Assembly (NCBI GenBank): GCA_030017935.1
Contig: JASEGF010000079.1
Location: forward strand, 1-8,776
DNA from: Bacteroidales bacterium
GTDB taxonomy: Bacteria; Bacteroidota; Bacteroidia; Bacteroidales; DTU049
DNA length: 8,776 bases
Direction: 5' to 3'
Numbering within the stretch: position 1 is the first letter of the stretch; each line of letters starts with the position of its first letter. The translations under genes were made by a program, and so were the position numbers. Of this stretch, positions 1 through 7,513 are shown in pieces. The notes beneath the pieces are model-generated. The model did no database searches, was not told the origin of the DNA, and saw nothing but the letters and a program-made list of their open reading frames with translations.

Positions 1-534
1 GAATATTATTATATCTGGTTGTAATTTATTAATCTTTTCAGTAGCTCGTTTTAATTTATGGTCATTAATGAAAGAGCCAAGATGTATATCAGAAATTTGG
101 GCAATAGTGTAGCCATTAAAACTCTCTGGTAAATTATCATAATATAGATCATAGTTTTTAAGAACAACTCTATTAGAATAAAACAAATTACCTATTACTA
201 TTATTATTAATAATATAGATGTAAAGTTAAAAGCAAATTTCTGTATTTTTAATCTATTCTCTTTTTTAAAAAACCAACCAACTAGATGAATGATAGCATA
301 AAACAATGAAAATATTATAATATATACAAAAAACGTACCTATTATTGCAGAAAATCCGGAATTAATTTTAGTAAATATTGAAACTAAAATTGAAATTATA
401 ATAATAGATAAAAGTAGCAGCCATATATAATACCAATTTTTTTTCTTGATTTGTGGTGGATGAAAATAAAATGCATAACACATTAATAAAAAAGAAAGTA
501 GTAAAGTAAGTACAATATATATACGCCAATACAT
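1..534 (-). CDS. Membrane-anchored calcineurin-like metallophosphoesterase, C-terminal part beyond the window
   Basis: Partial gene: 178 codons are visible and the frame stays open to the left edge. Reading from ATG at 534, the protein begins with about four hydrophobic segments (residues about 4-24, 34-54, 61-89 and 100-119), then a short linker, then QISDIHLGSF at residues 146-155. This is the first metal-binding motif (DxH, D149 and H151) of the calcineurin-like phosphoesterase family. The other motifs (GDxxD, GNHD/E, GHTH) would lie outside the window, so catalytic competence cannot be judged. The layout of membrane segments followed by a phosphoesterase domain resembles the YkuE-like membrane-associated group; the substrate is unknown. 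An in-frame TTG at 552 is an alternative start, but it overlaps a promoter-like box, and an in-frame stop lies at 571-573, so ATG at 534 is preferred. It follows the trehalose operon on the same strand after 96 bp with no hairpin terminator between, so read-through is possible. Confidence 0.85.
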   Translation of the reverse strand, partial: MYWRIYIVLTLLLSFLLMCYAFYFHPPQIKKKNWYYIWLLLLSIIIISILVSIFTKINSGFSAIIGTFFVYIIIFSLFYAIIHLVGWFFKKENRLKIQKFAFNFTSILLIIIVIGNLFYSNRVVLKNYDLYYDNLPESFNGYTIAQISDIHLGSFINDHKLKRATEKINKLQPDIIIF

Positions 535-548
535 AGAACTAAATTTTT

Positions 549-557
549 GCAAAAATA
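549..557 (-). promoter_or_regulatory. Candidate Bacteroidota -7 box for the metallophosphoesterase gene
   Basis: On the minus strand TATTTTTGC matches the Bacteroidota -7 consensus TAnnTTTGC and lies 14 nt upstream of the ATG, almost the same spacing as the box before tnaA. No clear TTG-type -33 element is found 19-21 bp upstream, so support is one-sided. The box sits within a perfect 14-bp palindrome (543-556, ATTTTTGCAAAAAT). The rest of the 535-630 spacer is AT-rich, with an 11-T run at 562-572, and shows no gene or hairpin terminator. Confidence 0.4.
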
Positions 558-630
558 TTAATTTTTTTTTTTAAGATATTACATTAAAAAGTACAAAAAC
601 AAAATAATAAAATAAAAATTAAAAAAATGG

Positions 631-3600
631 TTATTTATGTTTAATAAAAACAAACTGATCTTTATATAATTGGTAACGTTTATTTTTATATTCTACTGCT
701 ACTCTATCACCATCTTTTAATGTTTTACCTTTTATGAGAATAGTATTTTGAGTTATTTCTATGTTAAACCAATTATGTCTATGGCAAAAATTAAAAGATA
801 ATTTTTTCCAATGTTTAGGTAAAGCAGGGTCAATACGAAAGCGATTTTTGAAAAGATTAATACCTGCAAAACTTTTGAATATAATATCTAATGTGACACC
901 CATCAGTCCAGCATGTATTCCTTCTCTAGTTGTACCACCCTGTAAATCATAGATATCACTTTTGAGAGCTGTTAAAAACCAATTCCACATATCATCATAG
1001 CTATCTTTCAGATATATAAGTATGGCAGAATGTACTACAAAGCTCAGAGTAGAACCATGTGAGGTTCTCTGAATATAATAATTATAATTTTTTCTCATAA
1101 ACTCAAGCTCATCACCAATATGATAACCCATAAGCTCTAAAATATGTTTAAGCTGTCCAGGAGATAAAAAGTAATAAATCATCAACACATCTGCTTGTTT
1201 AGAAAGTTTATAGTTGTCAGGGCTATCGCCTTCGGCTTTAAGAATACGATCCATTCTGCCTATATTACCATATTTATCTTTATAATGTTGCCAATTTAGT
1301 TCTTTTAGATTCATATAGCCAGAAAATTGAGAAATTATACCTTCATCAGTTATCTCAACATATAATTTACTTACTATCTCTTTCCATAGTGCTATTTCTT
1401 CTTCTTTAAAACCTATTTTTCTTTTTAATCTGTCTTTTTCTTTTTTGGGTAAATATTCATAAGTTTCAATAGTTTTGTGCATTATCCATGCTGTCATTAT
1501 ATTAGTATAAGCATTATCATCGATGCCACCCTTTTCGGCATTAGGATATTTTTCGTGAAATTCGTCTGGTCCCATTACCCCATATATATGATATCTACCA
1601 TCAGCTTTATTATATTCAGTAATACTAGAAAAAAAGCGAGCTATCTCTAGCATCATTTCTATTCCATAATTATGCAAAAAATCTAAATCTCGAGTTACAT
1701 AAAAATACACCCAAATATTATAAGATATTGCTAAAGATACATGTCGTTGCAATCTGCTGAGATCAGGGTCCCATTTACCAGAAATTGGATTATAATGTAG
1801 CTCTTGAGTTTCTTCATCACCAGTATCAGCTGATTGCCAAGGATACATAGCACCTTCATAACCATTATCTCTAGCATATCGGAGAGCTGCATCTAATCTA
1901 CGATATCTATACATTAATAAATTTTTAGTAATCTCTGGGTTCCATATATTAAAAAAAGGGAAAATAAAAATTTCATCCCAGAAAATATGACCTCTATATG
2001 CTTCACCATGCCATCCTCTGGCTGGTGCTCCTGTATCTATGTATTTATTAAATATGTTGGCAGTTACTAATAAATGATATGAATATAGCCTAACTGCTAA
2101 TTGAGAAAATCTATCTCCTTCTATTACATAATCTTTCTCTTCCCAAAGTTTTTGCCAAGCTTTTATATGTCTATCTAATAATTTTTCATAAGATTTTAGT
2201 TTTCTTATAGTTTTATATGATATTTTAAAAATATCTTCATCTACGGTATCACGATCCTTATCTTTAGAAGTAAATAATGTAACGTATTTTTCTAATGTAT
2301 AAGTTACCCCTTGACTGGCTTCTAATTTAAAATATTCAGAAATTATCTCATCGTGTATATTTACATCACTTTGCAAATCTAATATTTTATCATTTTCTAA
2401 CAATTTATGTTTAGCTGCAATTAATATTTTTACAAAAGATCTGTTAGTTTGTGAATACAAATATATATATCCATTCATCGTAGCTGCATCTATTACTTCT
2501 AAATGTTTATTGTTTAGATCTCTATATCTAGCCACACCATAATTAATCACACTACCATCTATAGATGAGCGTATTACAATATCAGAAGAATAATTTTGTG
2601 GAGTGAATTGATATTTCACAGCACCTACGTGCATATCATCCATGCTAATGAAATTTTCAGTTTTTAAATCTGTAATTCTATCGTTTTTGTCTTTAAAAAT
2701 AATTTCACGAGTTACTATGCCATTGAGCATATTTAAATCATGTTTATATTTTAGAATTTCACAATCTAGAGGATTAAAGAAATCTCCATCTCCTATTTTC
2801 AGTTCTATCAATAACCAATTAGGACAGTTTACTAAATCATTATTGTAAATTGTTCTATCGTGCACATGTGAAGTTAATCTATTATATAATCCAGCAATAT
2901 ATGTACCTGGATAATGCTCATCTACTTGCATTCTACTGCCAACAAAAGCTCCCCTAGTAGCAAAATATCCATTACCTGTAGTAGTTAAAGACTCTCTAAG
3001 CATTTCTTCCTTTTTATCATATTTATAATATATAAGATGCCAAGCTTTTTCATTTATACCATTAGCAAACCAATCTTCTATTTGTTCCCAAGTAAGATCA
3101 CTGAGGTCTTTAACAACTATATCGGCGCCATTCTCTTTTAGCAGTTCAGGAGCTGTCCTACGAGCTACACCTACTACTAAAGCAAAATTACCATTTTTAC
3201 CTGCTTCTACACCAGAGATAGCATCTTCGAAAATCATACATTCAGTAGGATATAATCCCAATTGATGAGCAGCTGTTACGAAAATATCTGGATTTGGTTT
3301 ACCTTTTAACCCTAATTGCTCTGATACTACACCGTCTACAATAGTTTCAAATAAGTTTTCTAATCCTGCATTTTCTAAAATCAATGAGCTATTTTTACTA
3401 GAAGTTGCCAACCCTACTTTAATGTTTTGTTGTTTTAATTTATTAATCAATTCTATCGTTGATCCGAATACTTCTACGCCTTTTTCTCTAATAAGTGTAT
3501 GAAGTAACTCATTTTTTTTATTTCCTATACCACAAATTGTTTCTTTATCAGGGCTATCGTCTGGATGTCCGAATGGTATATTTATATTACGAGATTCTAA

Positions 3601-3813
3601 AAAAGATTTTACACCTTCGTATCTAGGTTTACCATCTACATAGTTAGGATAATCTAATTCATAAGAAAAAGGTTCTAATATTAAGCCATTTTCTTGTGAA
3701 AATTTTTCTAAAAAATCATCAAAAGTTTTTTTCCATGCTTCGCGATGTAGCTTTGCACTAGCAGTTACTACACCATCTAGATCAAAAATTGCTCCTTTAC
3801 ATAATTCATTCAT
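631..3813 (-). CDS. Bifunctional beta-phosphoglucomutase (HAD) - GH65 alpha-glucoside phosphorylase fusion
   Basis: Protein of 1060 residues with two enzymes in one chain. Residues 1-~250 are a HAD phosphomutase: FDLDGVV (nucleophile D11, acid/base D13), a long helical cap (~20-115) with LHREAW at 22-27, LATSSKN at 135-141 (motif II), KPNPDIF at 172-178 (motif III Lys) and FEDAISGVEAG at 195-205 (motif IV). Residues ~255-1060 are GH65: N-terminal beta-sandwich, catalytic alpha/alpha barrel with GHIFWDEIF at 608-616, GPDEFHE at 748-754 (E751 the likely general acid), HGSTLS at 919-924 (phosphate-side loop) and TTREGIHAGLMG at 961-972, then a C-terminal beta domain. Inferred reaction: alpha-glucoside plus phosphate gives sugar plus beta-glucose-1-phosphate, then glucose-6-phosphate; cytosolic, as there is no signal peptide. 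Trehalose is the likely substrate from context, but kojibiose, maltose or nigerose cannot be excluded from sequence alone. The mutase fusion favours phosphorolysis over hydrolysis. Last gene of the operon; its ATG lies 6 bp after the preceding stop, suggesting translational coupling. Confidence 0.9.
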   Translation of the reverse strand: MNELCKGAIFDLDGVVTASAKLHREAWKKTFDDFLEKFSQENGLILEPFSYELDYPNYVDGKPRYEGVKSFLESRNINIPFGHPDDSPDKETICGIGNKKNELLHTLIREKGVEVFGSTIELINKLKQQNIKVGLATSSKNSSLILENAGLENLFETIVDGVVSEQLGLKGKPNPDIFVTAAHQLGLYPTECMIFEDAISGVEAGKNGNFALVVGVARRTAPELLKENGADIVVKDLSDLTWEQIEDWFANGINEKAWHLIYYKYDKKEEMLRESLTTTGNGYFATRGAFVGSRMQVDEHYPGTYIAGLYNRLTSHVHDRTIYNNDLVNCPNWLLIELKIGDGDFFNPLDCEILKYKHDLNMLNGIVTREIIFKDKNDRITDLKTENFISMDDMHVGAVKYQFTPQNYSSDIVIRSSIDGSVINYGVARYRDLNNKHLEVIDAATMNGYIYLYSQTNRSFVKILIAAKHKLLENDKILDLQSDVNIHDEIISEYFKLEASQGVTYTLEKYVTLFTSKDKDRDTVDEDIFKISYKTIRKLKSYEKLLDRHIKAWQKLWEEKDYVIEGDRFSQLAVRLYSYHLLVTANIFNKYIDTGAPARGWHGEAYRGHIFWDEIFIFPFFNIWNPEITKNLLMYRYRRLDAALRYARDNGYEGAMYPWQSADTGDEETQELHYNPISGKWDPDLSRLQRHVSLAISYNIWVYFYVTRDLDFLHNYGIEMMLEIARFFSSITEYNKADGRYHIYGVMGPDEFHEKYPNAEKGGIDDNAYTNIMTAWIMHKTIETYEYLPKKEKDRLKRKIGFKEEEIALWKEIVSKLYVEITDEGIISQFSGYMNLKELNWQHYKDKYGNIGRMDRILKAEGDSPDNYKLSKQADVLMIYYFLSPGQLKHILELMGYHIGDELEFMRKNYNYYIQRTSHGSTLSFVVHSAILIYLKDSYDDMWNWFLTALKSDIYDLQGGTTREGIHAGLMGVTLDIIFKSFAGINLFKNRFRIDPALPKHWKKLSFNFCHRHNWFNIEITQNTILIKGKTLKDGDRVAVEYKNKRYQLYKDQFVFIKHK

Positions 3814-3819
3814 AATATA

Positions 3820-5022
3820 TTATTTATTAATTTCATTTAATATCGTTACTAAAATATCTGGTGAACTAACAAAATATGAATTTGCACATATATTATTTAT
3901 ACTCTCTTTGAGATTATCATCATTAGTTACAAATATAGCAGCTACCTTGTTTGTTTTTTTAATTGCAGTAGTTAGCATTGGTATATCTGATTTAGTATCT
4001 CCGCATATTATTGCACCTAGTTCATTAATGTTAAGTGGTATATTTCTATCTAAAAATTCGATTCCATCACCTTTATCGAAATCTTTGAGTTCATTATCTT
4101 CATTATTAATATTTAGGATGATTTCAATATCTAATCCCGTATCTTCTATACTTAAATATTTTTTAGTTGGATCTATATAATTAACTAAATTAATAATTTG
4201 ATTAAAAAAACTTTCAGAAATATCAGGAGGTATTGAATTATAAATATCTTGACGGGCAATGGTAGTTTGACCAAATTTTTTCTGAAAGCCAGAGCCTATA
4301 AGTGCAAAAATTTGATACTCTTCATTATTAAGTAAATTATCAATTTCATTATTTAGTTTGTCCAATATTTTTTGTTTTTCAGAATCGATTGATAAATAAT
4401 GTTTATTATTATTTTTATCAAGATATTCTCTACCTTTAGAACCAGCATAAATAAAAAGATTGTCTGGTGATACACTCATATCTAATAGACCAACATTTTT
4501 GAGAGGTGCTGATGTTAAAATTACAGTATTATCAGCAGAGTAGATAGCATATCTAGACAAAAATACAGCATTATAAATAGATTGAATAGAAGAATTATAT
4601 CGCCCACAGTAGTTATTTACTGTACCATCTCTATCAGATATTAGATTTTTAAATTTATTATTAGATAAAAAATCTTTACCATCAGCTATTTGCTTAAAAA
4701 AATTAGGATTTAAGTTAGATAAATATTCATAAAAATCTTGTTCTTTATGCAAAAGATAGTAAATATCTTTTTGTAATTCGCTAATCTCATAAAATAAATT
4801 AAGTTTCACTTGAGTATTGTGATGATTAATGATTTTCTCATATTGATTGCCAGGTAAATTATTTAAGATTTCTAAAGCATCAATCAATAAATCAATCATT
4901 TCTGTATTACAAATCTTGTTATTTAAAATATCATTTACTATTGATTTTTTAATATCTCTAGTATAAAACATTAGATTATAAAAATCATTCAAAGAAGTAA
5001 TATTTAAATATTTTATATCCAT
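3820..5022 (-). CDS. HAD-superfamily sugar phosphatase resembling GOB-1-type trehalose-6-phosphate phosphatase
   Basis: Protein of 400 residues. The first ~125 residues are helical, polar and have no recognised motif. The HAD core starts with LISDRDGTVNNYCGRY at 127-142 (nucleophile D130, acid/base D132), followed by ILTSAPL at 168-174 (motif II), GSKGRE at 194-199, GFQKKFG at 245-251 (possible motif III lysine), FDKGDGIEFL at 315-324 and CGDTKSDIPML at 340-350 (motif IV, D342 and D346). The long insert between motifs II and III is a C2-type cap, as in trehalose-6-phosphate and sucrose-phosphate phosphatases. The DGT...YC..Y and LTSAPL...G.LD pattern and the N-terminal helical domain recall, from memory, the nematode GOB-1 family rather than classical OtsB. 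Position between otsAB and the GH65 gene supports a trehalose-phosphate role, but the substrate is inferred. Catalytic residues appear intact, so it is not a decayed copy. The ATG at 5022 follows the otsAB stop by 27 bp; no Shine-Dalgarno is visible. A different sugar-phosphate substrate remains possible. Confidence 0.75.
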   Translation of the reverse strand: MDIKYLNITSLNDFYNLMFYTRDIKKSIVNDILNNKICNTEMIDLLIDALEILNNLPGNQYEKIINHHNTQVKLNLFYEISELQKDIYYLLHKEQDFYEYLSNLNPNFFKQIADGKDFLSNNKFKNLISDRDGTVNNYCGRYNSSIQSIYNAVFLSRYAIYSADNTVILTSAPLKNVGLLDMSVSPDNLFIYAGSKGREYLDKNNNKHYLSIDSEKQKILDKLNNEIDNLLNNEEYQIFALIGSGFQKKFGQTTIARQDIYNSIPPDISESFFNQIINLVNYIDPTKKYLSIEDTGLDIEIILNINNEDNELKDFDKGDGIEFLDRNIPLNINELGAIICGDTKSDIPMLTTAIKKTNKVAAIFVTNDDNLKESINNICANSYFVSSPDILVTILNEINK

Positions 5023-5049
5023 AAAAAAGTAGTTTTAAATAATTTTTGC

Positions 5050-7227
5050 TTATTTAAATTTTTTTAATAAACGAATTAATTTTTCAGAACTATCTATGTA
5101 CCATTTAGCTTCTGTAGGTGTAAGTCCGACCTTGATACTATATGAATAGTTTGGCAAAACTTCAAAAAGGCTTTCATCAGTGATATCATCACCAGCAGCT
5201 AAAACAAAGTCCCAATTTTTTTCATCAAGCCAAAAAGACAAAGCTCTAACTTTATTGATACCCGCTTGTTTTATTTCAATAAATTTAGGCCCTTGTAATA
5301 TGTTAAGATTCATATTAGTAGCAAGAGCCATATTTTTAAGAGTATTTTTTAATTCTATAGATCTAATATCAGCTAATTTTTTATTTACATTTTTATAATT
5401 CCATACGATGGAAAATTCTTTTTGTTGAATAAAAGAACGAGGTGTACGATCTATGTAGAATTCTATAATAGGTAATATTTTTGCCATCCAATCAGTATCC
5501 AATGGTTCTATATTTTCCCATTCTCCGTTACGTTTTATCAATGCTCCGTGTTCGGCAATCAGTCCGACATTAATATTTGCAAAATTTTGTTCTAAATCAT
5601 ATTTTTGCCTACCACTTAGAATAACAATTTTATTTTTAGGATTATTTGATAATTTTTTTAATAAATTCAATAATTCTTTATCAGGAGTATATCCCTCTAA
5701 ATTCGAAGGGATTAGAGTACCATCTAAATCTAAAGCTAGTAGCCTATTATTGGTAATAGAATAATCTTGAACTATTTTATTAATAACCTCAATATTTAAA
5801 TATTTTGAAGTTAATTGATTTTGACGATTTTTTATATTATCTAAAGCGTTCATAAAATCTTCAGCCCATCTACGAACATTGTAACGTTTCAATCTAAACT
5901 GCATTTGTTTATTTCTTCTTATTTGTTCATCTTCATTCATTTCTATAGCCTGATGGATAGCCTCTATCACTTCATTGGTATTATTAGGATTAACGATGAT
6001 AGCTTCACTCATTTCTTTAGCAGCTCCAGCCATTTCACTAAGTATTAGTACACCTTTATCATTTGATTTAGTAGCTACAAATTCTTTAGCTATCAGATTC
6101 ATACCATCTTTGATAGGTGTCACCAGAGCGATATCTGCCATATTATATAGAGCTGCCATGTTTTCTAAAGGAAAGGAACGATAAAAATACCAGATTGGAT
6201 TCCAATCAAAAGTTCTATATTTACCATTTATCCTACCTACTAGTTCATCTACTTCTTTTTTTAGCTGTTGATAATAGTATACCTTTGTTCTCGAAGGAGC
6301 AGATACTTGAATTAAAGAAACTTTGCCTTGATATTCTGGATATTTTTCTAAAAATTGCTCAAAAGCTTCTAATCTTTGTGGAATACCTTTAGTATAATCA
6401 AGTCTATCTACTGATAAAATTAATTTATATTTCCCCATACGTCTTCTTATCTGAGCCATATTTCTACGCACTTCTTTTAATTCTATAGCATTAGCATATC
6501 TTTCATAATCAATGCCCATAGGGAAACTATCAACTTTCAAAATTCTATCATTAGTAATTATTTCACCAAGAGTATGATCGTAGCCTAATATATTATAAAC
6601 ACTATCTAAAAAATTATGAACATAATCATAAATATGAAACCCTATTAAATCTGCGCCTAATAAACCTTCTAATATTTCTTTTCTCCACGGGATTAAGTGA
6701 AAAATCTCAAATGGTGGAAATGGAATATGTAGAAAAAAACTAATCCTAGCATTAGGTAGCTCTTTTCTGAGCATAGTAGGTAATAGCATCAGATGATAAT
6801 CATTTATCCATATATTATCACCTGGTACAGCTATTTTTATAATAGCATCGCAAAATTTTTTATTTACTTTTTTATAACATTCCCATTGTTTCTCATCATA
6901 AATAACATATTGCGTAAAGCAATGAAATAATGGCCAGATAGTCCTATTGCAAAAACCATAATAATATTTATTTACTTCATTTTCAGTTAAAAACAATGGA
7001 ATATTAGAGTAGTCATTTTTTAATTTAATTTCTATATCATTTATTTTATTTTTGCTTAAATTATCTGAAGTGATGCCACACCACCCTAACCAACTACTAT
7101 CATAACTTTTATAAAATGAACCTAACCCAGTAGCTAACCCACCCACACTTGGTTTAATATTAAATGAATTCTTTCTCTGTTCTATAGATACAGGTAATCT
7201 ATTAGAAACTACTAATAATCTACTCAT
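5050..7227 (-). CDS. otsAB: Bifunctional trehalose-6-phosphate synthase / trehalose-phosphatase (OtsA-OtsB fusion)
   Basis: Protein of 725 residues from ATG at 7227. Residues 1-~465 are a GT20 synthase (UDP-glucose plus glucose-6-phosphate to trehalose-6-phosphate): SNRLPV at 8-13, SVGGLATGLGS at 27-37, WINDYHLMLLP at 140-150, FLHIPFPPFEIF at 165-176, LSVDRLDYTKG at 271-281 (R275, K280) and KDGMNLIAKEF at 373-383 (D374 and E382, nucleotide-sugar binding). Residues ~490-725 are the phosphatase: LALDLDGTLIP at 497-507 (D500, D502), ILSGR at 536-540, GLIAEHGA at 555-562, EIKQAGINKV at 651-660 and AGDDITDESLFEVLP at 678-692. All key residues of both halves are present, so the protein should make free trehalose unaided. 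Cytosolic. A GTG codon at 7230 directly precedes the ATG; the ATG gives the usual MSRLLVVSNRLP start and is preferred. First gene of the operon. The symbol denotes the fusion of otsA and otsB activities. Confidence 0.95.
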   Translation of the reverse strand: MSRLLVVSNRLPVSIEQRKNSFNIKPSVGGLATGLGSFYKSYDSSWLGWCGITSDNLSKNKINDIEIKLKNDYSNIPLFLTENEVNKYYYGFCNRTIWPLFHCFTQYVIYDEKQWECYKKVNKKFCDAIIKIAVPGDNIWINDYHLMLLPTMLRKELPNARISFFLHIPFPPFEIFHLIPWRKEILEGLLGADLIGFHIYDYVHNFLDSVYNILGYDHTLGEIITNDRILKVDSFPMGIDYERYANAIELKEVRRNMAQIRRRMGKYKLILSVDRLDYTKGIPQRLEAFEQFLEKYPEYQGKVSLIQVSAPSRTKVYYYQQLKKEVDELVGRINGKYRTFDWNPIWYFYRSFPLENMAALYNMADIALVTPIKDGMNLIAKEFVATKSNDKGVLILSEMAGAAKEMSEAIIVNPNNTNEVIEAIHQAIEMNEDEQIRRNKQMQFRLKRYNVRRWAEDFMNALDNIKNRQNQLTSKYLNIEVINKIVQDYSITNNRLLALDLDGTLIPSNLEGYTPDKELLNLLKKLSNNPKNKIVILSGRQKYDLEQNFANINVGLIAEHGALIKRNGEWENIEPLDTDWMAKILPIIEFYIDRTPRSFIQQKEFSIVWNYKNVNKKLADIRSIELKNTLKNMALATNMNLNILQGPKFIEIKQAGINKVRALSFWLDEKNWDFVLAAGDDITDESLFEVLPNYSYSIKVGLTPTEAKWYIDSSEKLIRLLKKFK

Positions 7228-7256
7228 CACACATATTTTTATCGATTTATATAATA

Positions 7257-7272
7257 CAAATTTACAAAATTA
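7257..7272 (-). promoter_or_regulatory. Two adjacent candidate -7 boxes upstream of the trehalose operon
   Basis: On the minus strand TAATTTTG (7272-7265) and TAAATTTG (7264-7257) lie back to back, and both match the Bacteroidota -7 consensus TAnnTTTG. The nearer one ends 29 nt before the otsAB ATG. No convincing TTG element is visible 19-21 bp upstream of either, and such boxes occur by chance in AT-rich DNA, so the call rests on position plus motif only. Confidence 0.4.
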
Positions 7273-7311
7273 TTATTAAAAAGACCACATAAAGGGAAAT
7301 TTAATAAATAA

Positions 7312-7331
7312 AGTTTATAAGAGTTTATTAG
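7312..7331. repeat. Tandem 10-bp direct repeat in the divergent intergenic region
   Basis: AGTTTATAAG (7312-7321) is followed directly by AGTTTATTAG (7322-7331), matching at 9 of 10 positions. The 10-bp period would place both copies on the same face of the helix, as regulator half-sites often are. A further AGTTTA occurs at 7400-7405. The second copy overlaps the left arm of the inverted repeat at 7322-7360. The AT-rich background makes chance a real alternative. Confidence 0.35.
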
Positions 7332-7360
7332 TGTAAACCTATCCATTACACTCTCAAACT
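7322..7360. repeat. Interrupted inverted repeat between the otsAB operon and tnaA
   Basis: AGTTT (7322-7326) and AGTGTAA (7330-7336) are exactly complementary to TTACACT (7346-7352) and AAACT (7356-7360). This gives 12 paired positions with a symmetric 3-by-3 interruption (ATT/CTC) and a 9-nt centre. It lies about 50 bp upstream of the candidate otsAB promoter boxes and about 106 bp upstream of the tnaA -33 box. No T-run follows on either strand, so it is not a typical intrinsic terminator. An operator or a structured upstream RNA is possible; no regulator family is recognised. Confidence 0.45.
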
Positions 7361-7416
7361 ACCAATATTACAGTGACCTCATTATAAAAAAGTGCTTATA
7401 GTTTAGACTTTTAGTT

Positions 7417-7509
7417 ATGTATAAAAGCTGGATTGGTATTTATATGCTTTATTCCATATGTTATTTTTGGTATAATTTTATTTTTAAATTAATTTTGCAA
7501 AAAAAATAA
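7417..7509 (+). CDS. Speculative 30-codon leader ORF just upstream of tnaA
   Basis: ATG at 7417 opens a 30-codon frame that stops with TAA at 7507-7509, 4 nt before the tnaA ATG. It starts MYKSWIGIYMLY and contains two tryptophan codons (residues 5 and 18) and many aromatic residues. The position and tryptophan content invite comparison with the TnaC leader peptide of enterobacteria, but there is no sequence similarity and no terminal proline. The best tnaA promoter overlaps its second half, so a transcript from that promoter would not include its start codon. AT-rich DNA readily produces such frames. Reported as a weak candidate only. Confidence 0.15.
   Translation: MYKSWIGIYMLYSICYFWYNFIFKLILQKK
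7466..7498 (+). promoter_or_regulatory. Bacteroidota-type promoter of tnaA
   Basis: TTTG (7466-7469, -33 box) and TAATTTTGC (7490-7498, -7 box TAnnTTTGC) are separated by 20 bp, matching the primary sigma-factor promoter of Bacteroidota. The -7 box ends 15 nt before the tnaA ATG, so the transcript would have a very short leader of about 5-10 nt. This leaves no room for a leader-peptide attenuator like that of E. coli tna on transcripts from this start. Confidence 0.75.
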
Positions 7510-7513
7510 ATTT

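Noticed and set aside
535..630. Terminator between the GH65 gene and the metallophosphoesterase gene
   Set aside because: The minus strand is T-rich after the stop codon, but no GC-containing hairpin precedes the T-runs.
2642..2848. Plus-strand open frames inside the minus-strand genes (also at 761-952, 3908-4180, 5180-5398, 5975-6184 and 6117-6392)
   Set aside because: They lie entirely within well-supported genes on the other strand, have no recognisable domains, and show the low-complexity composition of antisense frames.
7228..7230. GTG immediately before the otsAB ATG as the start codon
   Set aside because: It adds only one residue; the ATG gives the conserved N-terminus of the family, and GTG starts are less common in such AT-rich genomes.
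7322..7360. Intrinsic terminator
   Set aside because: No T-run follows the repeat on either strand, the stem is interrupted by a 3-by-3 mismatch, and no visible gene ends into it.
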